DNA of 64,000 bases from Ricordea florida. Its lineage: Eukaryota; Cnidaria; Anthozoa; Corallimorpharia; Ricordeidae. The notes under the pieces were generated by a model, which was given only the letters and a program-made list of their open reading frames with translations, was not told where the DNA came from and ran no database searches. The stretch covers positions 35,725,294 through 35,789,293 of the forward strand of contig OX453275.1 in NCBI GenBank assembly GCA_949710005.1, read 5' to 3'. Of the stretch, positions 58,303-64,000 are shown in pieces. A program made the position numbers and the translations under genes. Each line of letters starts with the position of its first letter. The first letter of the stretch is position 1.

Positions 58303-60930
58303 TCATTGAATGGCTCCCCATGCGGGAATCCCGGTCTTTTCCTCCTTTGACAGCAGCAGGACTAGCTTTTGAATAGGTCTTTCCAAAACTGATGGGGGGT
58401 GAATTCTCTTGCCAGTGCTGGAGAGATTAGGGTCCCCAATTGCCACCTTGACACTCCGCACCAGTCCATCGGCCTTGTTGGGGTACGTTTCTATCACCCG
58501 AGCAAGGCTCCACCGATTCCTTACCTTGTTATCGTCTTTAACGATAACTACGTCGCCAACTTGCATGTTACGGCGTGGCCTTGTCCACTTAGACCTCTCT
58601 TGTAGGCTATGAAGAAATTCCTTCCTCCATCGTGCCCAGAATTCGCATGTTAAATGCTGGACTCGTCTCCAACGTTTCCTTAAGTACAGATCCTCTCTTT
58701 GAAAAATGCCAGGCGGTGGTAGAACCGGCTTTGTTTTCATTGTGAGGATATGATTTGGCGTCAGTGGAGATGGTGACTCTGGGTCGCTTAGGTTGTCCAC
58801 TGTCAGCGGGCGGCTGTTCACGATCGCTTCAGTCTCACAAATCAGCGTGTGAAAGGATTCTCCATCCAGGGAACTTGCACTTTTCTCTAGGAGGGCTGAT
58901 AATACGCTGCGAATGGTCCTGATATGGCGTTCCCATACTCCTCCTGCATGACTGGCTGATGGGGGATTCATTTTGAAGGTCATCCAATCACATTTGTTTT
59001 TCAACAACTCAGCGCTGTTCTTGCTATGATCTAAATACTGTAAGGGTTCGCGGAGCTCTCGCTTTGCTCCAATGAAATTCGTTCCTTGATCACTGCGCAG
59101 CTGACGTACAGGACCCCTTCTGCAGATGAAACGACGCAGGGCGTTGAGAAACGAGTCAGTTTCCAAGGTATTCGAGACTTCAAGATGTACTGCTCGTGAT
59201 GCCATGCACGTGAAGAGGGCCACATACTTCTTTACTTGCTTGCGTCCCTCCTTGATATACCAGGGTCCACAGTAGTCAACAGCGCAGTAGGTAAATGGGG
59301 GTGCCGGTTTCAGACGATCTTCCACTGGTATGGCCTCGATGACTTCTCTCTTGTTGCTTGTAAATTTATGCAGATTGAATCCTCCGCGCTGACACATCTC
59401 TTTAGTCTTGCATATGAGCTCCCTTGCATCACTTGTCGAAGGTACAGATTTCAGGCCATCGTCAACGTAGAAATCTCTCCTTAGGAACTCGGCTGGTTCG
59501 AAACCGAGCTCTTGCTCATGGTCGTCAGCGGTCATCTTCAATGCGAAGTTACAACAACCAGGAGACGAACCCGCTCCGAAGAGATGAACGGTCATCCTGT
59601 ACCTCGTAGGCTCCTTGTTTACGTCTCCGTCCTCCCACCACAAGAAGCGTAACAGATCTCTACAATGCTCAGTGACGTGGACCTGCAAGAACATTGCCTC
59701 TATATCTGCCATGAAGGCAACAGGTTCCCTTCTGAACCTCACTAACACTCCAACAAGCTTGTTAGCGAGGTCCGGGCCTTGAAGAAGATGCTTGTTAAGA
59801 GCTTCGCCTTTGTATTCCGCGGAGCAGTCGAAGACTACACGGATCTTGTCCGGCTTCTGAGGGTGGAACACACCATGGTGAGGTAGGTACCATATCCTTC
59901 CATCTTGCTTAACTTCGTTCTTTGGTATCTTTTCAGCATATCCCTTCTTAATCATGTCATTCATGAATGCCGAGTAGTCTTTCTTGTATTTCTCATCTCT
60001 TCGGAATCTCATTTTCAACTGCTGGAGGCGATGGACTGCAAGCTTCTCGTTATTCGGCGGCAGGACTAGAGATTCATTTCGTAGCGGCAATGGCAATTGA
60101 TAGTGTCCATCTGAACGATGAGTGATTCCTTCTTTAACCTTTGCCATGAATCTTCGATCATCCATGGAAAGGGTCGGCTGAGTCGCGTACTTCACTTCAT
60201 TGAAGTCTCGTTCGAACATTCTCTTAACTGCCTCTGGAGAGATTATCTCTTTAACGCGTGTCTCAACAACAAAACCATGGGAAGGTAGTTCTTCGCTGCC
60301 AATCTCCCTTACAGCAACTCTGTGACATAAGACATCCAAATCTTCTTTGTTCGTATTTCCTGTCACCGGACCAATGATGCCCCAACCAAGCAGGGTACGG
60401 ATGCCATAAGGATCACTGCTTCTACCAGGAATAACCTGCTTCGGCTTTATGGCGTTCGGACAGTTTGAGCCAATCAAAAGTCCCACTTGCAGATTTTCTT
60501 GATACGGGTAAATCTTGCTGGCTAAGTGACTTAGGTGTGGCCACTTTGCTGCCGACTCGGGTCTTGGGATCTCGTTTCTTTCAGATGGTATTTCATTTCT
60601 TGAGTACGTCTTGGGAAGCTTGATGTGGACCTCTCTATCCATTCTTTCTACAATTAAACCGCCAACTCTACGAGTAGGAACTACTTCTGAACCGTGCATC
60701 GTGTTCAACTTCAATTGCGTCTCGACTCCATTAACTCGCAGTTCTTCGAGTATGCTCTCCTTAATGAAAGTTCCGTTACTAGCTGGGTCGAGCAGCGCAT
60801 AAATCACTACTTGTCGTTCGGTGTTGTCTTGGTGATATATTCGAACCGGAACAATCATAGAGTTTGTGATGGTATCGGTGGATCCAGTAGCGTTACAGGT
60901 ACTTGTACAGCTGATAGTTGCTTCGGCTGA
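58303..60930 (-). pseudogene. BEL/Pao pol: protease, RT and integrase with RNase H region deleted
   Basis: The open frame runs from 61266 but the pol-like part begins near 60930 in a frame different from gag. An aspartic protease-like block (VIYALLDPASNGTFIKESIL) is followed by RT blocks: IRVVFDCSAEYKGEALNKHL, AFMADIEAMFLQV and the catalytic FYVDDGLKS. Near 59300-59330 the sequence jumps from the RT end (TSNKREVIEAIPVEDR) to the integrase core (FTYCAVDYCGPW). The connecting and RNase H domains and the integrase zinc domain are lost in frame. Integrase residues D (AVDYCG), D (LRSDQGTNF) and E (GGVWERH) remain. The C-terminal tail runs to a stop. A typical pol of this family is several hundred residues longer. 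Confidence 0.87.
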
Positions 60931-62800
60931 CTGAACGACTCTTGCTTGATCTTCGCCTACTATGCTTGGAAGAAATCTTGCTTTCATCATGAAGAACAGT
61001 CGGGTGGGGCATACTACAAGTCTTGCACACCTTTCGGTTTCGACATCTTTTTGACATGTGGCCGTAGCAGAGACAACCGAAACATATTCTTGCTTCTTGA
61101 ACAAATGCCTTTCTTTCTTTAAGAGTCTTCTTCTTGAAACTTGAGCAGTTCTCCAGACTGTGATGCTGGTTGTTACAGAATGGACACGAGGAACGTGGTG
61201 GCGACTGCTCTTCTGGAGGTGTGGCGTTTGTCGAGAAGCTACTTGCGCTCTTGCCTCTTCTCCCAATGTTGCTGCCGCTGCTACTGCTAGCGAACTCGCT
61301 TTTCCTTGCTTCCTTGAGAGCTTCAGGTGAGAATACTGGGTCAGTAGCCAGGGCTGCTTCTTCCGTTACGAATTTGACAACATCATGAAAGGTGGAAAGC
61401 CTTTCTTCCGATTTTAACATCTTGTTGGCAAAACGGCACCATCTCACTCCCACACTACTTGGCAACTTTGAAGTTATCCTTTTAAGAGTGTCCTCGGAGT
61501 TAAGGCCTTCCATGTACCTTAGGGTCTTCATGGCTTGTTCGCAAAGCACCAGGAAATCAGCAAACTGCTGCAAACGAACTCCATCCCCTTCCCTTATAGG
61601 AGGCCAAGCGTTCAGCTTATCCTTGTAGGCCTGCGCAACACGATAAGGATGGCCGAATCTTTCCTTTAATACCTTTCTAGCCTTGTCATAGCAATCCGGA
61701 GAGTCGAGGGTTATGAGGCCTTGGATTGATTCCTTAGCGTCCCCAGAGGTGAACTGGCTTAAATAATAAAGCTTTTGCTTCGGATCGCTGACTCGGCACT
61801 CTATTAAACTTTCGAAAGCACTGATGAACGTTGCGTAGTCAAAATGGTTTCCCGAGAAAACCGGAGGTTGCTGCGCTGGGAGCAGACTCATTCTTTGTTG
61901 TTCGGCAACAAGCTTCACAACGGCGGTTAAAGCGTCTGTTCTGGTGGAAATCTCCGGGTTTAATTCATGTGATGGTGATTCACTAGCTTGTGTAACTTGG
62001 CTTACAAGCGGGCCATTTGAGGGTTCAAAGGGCGGAGTTTTTGGATTTAAGACGCTGTCAACATGCAATGGTTTCGTTTCACCGGGTTCTACCTTGGGGA
62101 GAACGTCTAGAACTAGGTTTTCGTGCTTCAAGACATGGGGAAAATCCTCTTGCCTTTCTTCTTCTTCGAGTTTGCGCATAGTTTCTTCCTCAGCCTTTGC
62201 CTTTGCTAACTCCTTTTGCATTACGAGCTTCTTATACTCCGCTTCCCTTTCTAGAAAGTCCATCTCTACTTGAAGACACGCTGCCTTAGCAGCTGCCTTT
62301 GCCCTTCGAGATCTTACTGAAGAGGATGAAGAATGTTTGGATGATTTTGAAGAAACCAGAGACATTTTATCACTGATTTGTTTTTCCACACGGCGCAAGG
62401 CTTCATTAATTCTAATGCGGCATTGGAAATGTTCGCGATCCCGAAGATCAAACCACTTGTACGCTTCATCTAATTCCTTAGCGTCGCGCAATTCCTTGTA
62501 ATAATTGTCATGAGCGTCGTTCATTCTATCCCTGTACATGTCTAGACTGTCACGCTCTTGCTCTAGAACTCTGGCGTCTGTTTCTTTTATCGATTCAAGT
62601 AAAGAGCTCACCTTCGTAATTTGCTTTCTCAAAGTTGCTCCTGCAGCCTTTCGTTCCTCCGCAAGCCTTTCCAAGCGAAGTGACTCGCCCTTTTCGGTGG
62701 GAATTCTCTTCCTCACGTCCCTTTCGGTCGCTTCAACACAGACGTGATGGTCTTCGCTCGTGACGTTTTCGATCATAAGACTTGCCTGCGCGATGTTCAT
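60893..62800 (-). CDS. BEL/Pao Gag-like polyprotein
   Basis: About 635 residues from the first ATG (MNIAQASLMIEN). The N-terminal half is charged and coiled-coil-like (long Glu/Lys/Arg helices, AKAKAEEETMRKLEEEERQE). The core is the Pao-type gag domain (FSGNHFDYATFISAFESLI, YLSQFTSGDAKESIQG). Zinc-knuckle-like cysteines follow (CPFCNNQHHSLENC, CFGCLCYGHMSKRC, CKTCSMPHPTVLH). The frame ends at 60893, while pol is in another frame, so this copy has a frame change at the gag-pol border or uses shifting. Confidence 0.85.
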   Translation of the reverse strand: MNIAQASLMIENVTSEDHHVCVEATERDVRKRIPTEKGESLRLERLAEERKAAGATLRKQITKVSSLLESIKETDARVLEQERDSLDMYRDRMNDAHDNYYKELRDAKELDEAYKWFDLRDREHFQCRIRINEALRRVEKQISDKMSLVSSKSSKHSSSSSVRSRRAKAAAKAACLQVEMDFLEREAEYKKLVMQKELAKAKAEEETMRKLEEEERQEDFPHVLKHENLVLDVLPKVEPGETKPLHVDSVLNPKTPPFEPSNGPLVSQVTQASESPSHELNPEISTRTDALTAVVKLVAEQQRMSLLPAQQPPVFSGNHFDYATFISAFESLIECRVSDPKQKLYYLSQFTSGDAKESIQGLITLDSPDCYDKARKVLKERFGHPYRVAQAYKDKLNAWPPIREGDGVRLQQFADFLVLCEQAMKTLRYMEGLNSEDTLKRITSKLPSSVGVRWCRFANKMLKSEERLSTFHDVVKFVTEEAALATDPVFSPEALKEARKSEFASSSSGSNIGRRGKSASSFSTNATPPEEQSPPRSSCPFCNNQHHSLENCSSFKKKTLKERKAFVQEARICFGCLCYGHMSKRCRNRKVCKTCSMPHPTVLHDESKISSKHSRRRSSKSRSVSRSNYQLYKYL

Positions 62801-62849
62801 TGTTCCAATCGACAGACTCCCGTTAACTCTTGAATTCCTTATAATTTTC

Positions 62850-63090
62850 ACTATAGCGGCGCTTGTCCACCGCTAGCTGGACCGCACAAAATCCACGGAT
62901 AAAACACAACGTCTTTAGGAACGCCTTCTTTATTGTATCCTATCGTGAAACTAAACAACAATTGATATATGAAGTTAGGGGAAAAAACAAATAGCTAAGA
63001 GATATTCTAGGTAAATCACACTTACATTATTGCCGGATCTGGCGAGAGTTGAAATGAATAGAACTTTCCCTTCCTTCGTTGCGACTAACA
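62850..63090 (-). repeat. 5' LTR of the BEL/Pao element
   Basis: 241 bp, the intact counterpart of the split 3' LTR. It starts TGTTAGTCGC on the minus strand. It serves as the empty-site copy for the CACTA-like insertion. Confidence 0.88.
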
Positions 63091-64000
63091 GATCAAAGGG
63101 TCCTTTTTGTGGCTACTGCCTGGTAACCAGGCAGTAAGCCTCTATGTCATCGGTCGTGTAAGTGCGTGCGTGCGTAAGTAAGTAAGTAATACTCGAATCT
63201 TCGGTTTCAGTTTCGGCGGCGATTTTAGTCGAAAGAAAATCGGTTTCCCTATCGAATGAGTCAGGAAGATATTTCGGGTTTGTTTCGTGTATCTACGGCA
63301 AGTGATACGGCGACGGATTGTGCAAACGATAATTACCAATATGTTTTCGCCATTTTGTCGAATTTATATAGACTGCAACCCTTTTTCCATGTGCTCGTCG
63401 AGTGAAGGTAAGATAAATACTTTACTATGTTTTATCGTTATTTTATACCACAGATCAGGCACAACATTCAAACACTGTGGCAAAAGACATGTTTAAGTTT
63501 TTTCGAAGGTGTAAGCTTTAGAGTTTCCAAAAGAAAATTGAATTTTGCCGAACCGCTAAGATGTTTGAAAGGCCACCATGATGAGCGCGTGATGTGTGTT
63601 GCTGCTCAAAAGTGTTCTGGGTCACTCAGTTTCCTTCGGGAAACCAACAATTGCCTTCGGGGAACCAACATTGTCCTTTGTAACACTAATTATTTCCTAC
63701 GGGAAACCAACAATTCATTTCAGGGAATAAATGCTGACTTTGAAAACACGAATACAAGTTTCTTGTCAGACACAAATTGCAGCCAAAGTGATTGTGTCGA
63801 TAAACAACTTTAAAAAAGGCTGACACTGAAACATGTTTGATTTCTGTGCCTGGTTTAGAATGTGATGATAAGGTTTGTGATGATAAAATGAATATTACAT
63901 TAGGATCTGACAATAATTATAAAAGTGTATTTAGTATTACTGATCATTGCAGTAGGATTTTGCAGCAGTCCAGACAACTGAGGAATCGAAAAGTAAGAGA
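63091..64000 (+). other. Window end: palindrome and unrecognised open frame with short repeats
   Basis: A near-perfect palindrome (tactgcctggt, a, accaggcagta) is at 63114-63136. Downstream, a plus-strand frame at 63427-63813 contains LRCLKGHHDERVMCVAAQ and then repeated Thr-Asn units (FLRETNN, CLRGTNI, FLRETNN, FENTNTSF). After a break, another frame (LECDDKVCDDKMNITLGSDN) stays open to the window edge. No family is recognised. It may be part of another mobile-element ORF. Confidence 0.35.

Larger units (their letters stand above)
51674..63090 (-). mobile_element. BEL/Pao LTR retrotransposon, defective, with nested insertion
   Basis: A minus-strand gag and pol of the BEL/Pao type lie between two copies of the same LTR of about 241 bp: 62850-63090 at the 5' side, and 51674-51841 plus 57918-57990 at the 3' side, the latter split by another transposon. 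The LTR starts TGTTAGTCGC in the element's own direction. Clear TG...CA ends and a 5-bp target duplication were not found. Outside the 5' LTR, gatcaaaggg-ccttttt is shared with sequence just inside the 3' LTR (58032), which suggests that the LTR border is more complex than drawn. Confidence 0.88.

Overview
The window looks like nuclear DNA of an anthozoan cnidarian, most likely a stony coral. It has an AT-rich, repeat-dense background, a single-exon rhodopsin-family receptor, and CR1-like LINEs that carry a PHD finger. It also has Kolobok, ISL2EU, BEL/Pao and Polinton-type elements and tRNA-derived SINEs. The assignment rests on element types and protein resemblance, not on a database search.

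Region 1 (about 1-18,670, + strand) is one host gene split into at least ten exons. It encodes a polysaccharide lyase family 8 protein resembling bacterial chondroitinase ABC, and its introns hold LINEs, microsatellites, a SINE and inverted repeats. A full-size but broken CR1-like LINE lies antisense in the intron between 10,015 and 14,442. Region 2 (19,352-23,639) is a decayed Kolobok transposon flanked by TTAA. Region 3 (23,640-34,080) is mostly non-coding. It holds an intact single-exon GPCR (26,028-27,038), pieces of a GH9/CBM2 cellulase pseudogene (30,731-31,640, minus), a perfect 198-bp palindrome (32,421-32,618) and a short TIR element.

Region 4 (about 34,085-51,455) is a Polinton/Maverick-type virus-like element. 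It encodes a protein-primed family B DNA polymerase, a retroviral-type integrase, a broken capsid-like gene, a packaging ATPase and a run of small, mostly membrane-spanning or coiled-coil proteins. Most genes are preceded by the same TTTAAAGA-like motif 20-27 bases before the ATG. Its last gene is split by an intact-looking two-gene ISL2EU transposon (46,005-50,993) that encodes a THAP-DDE transposase and a SAP/SWIM/YqaJ/PHD nuclease-like protein.

Region 5 (51,674-63,090, minus) is a BEL/Pao LTR retrotransposon whose pol lost the RNase H region in frame. Its 3' LTR is split by a 6.07-kb CACTA-like DNA element (51,842-57,914). The other LTR serves as an empty-site control and proves a 3-bp target duplication. 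That DNA element carries an apparently intact five-exon gene of about 295 codons with no recognisable transposase domain. The last 0.9 kb holds an unrecognised open frame with short repeats.

The region is therefore one host enzyme gene and one receptor gene beside a deep nest of mobile elements. The most interesting points are the animal PL8 lyase, the shared promoter-like motif of the Polinton element, the intact gene inside the CACTA-like insertion, the perfect palindrome with target-site duplication, and hammerhead-ribozyme-like motifs.
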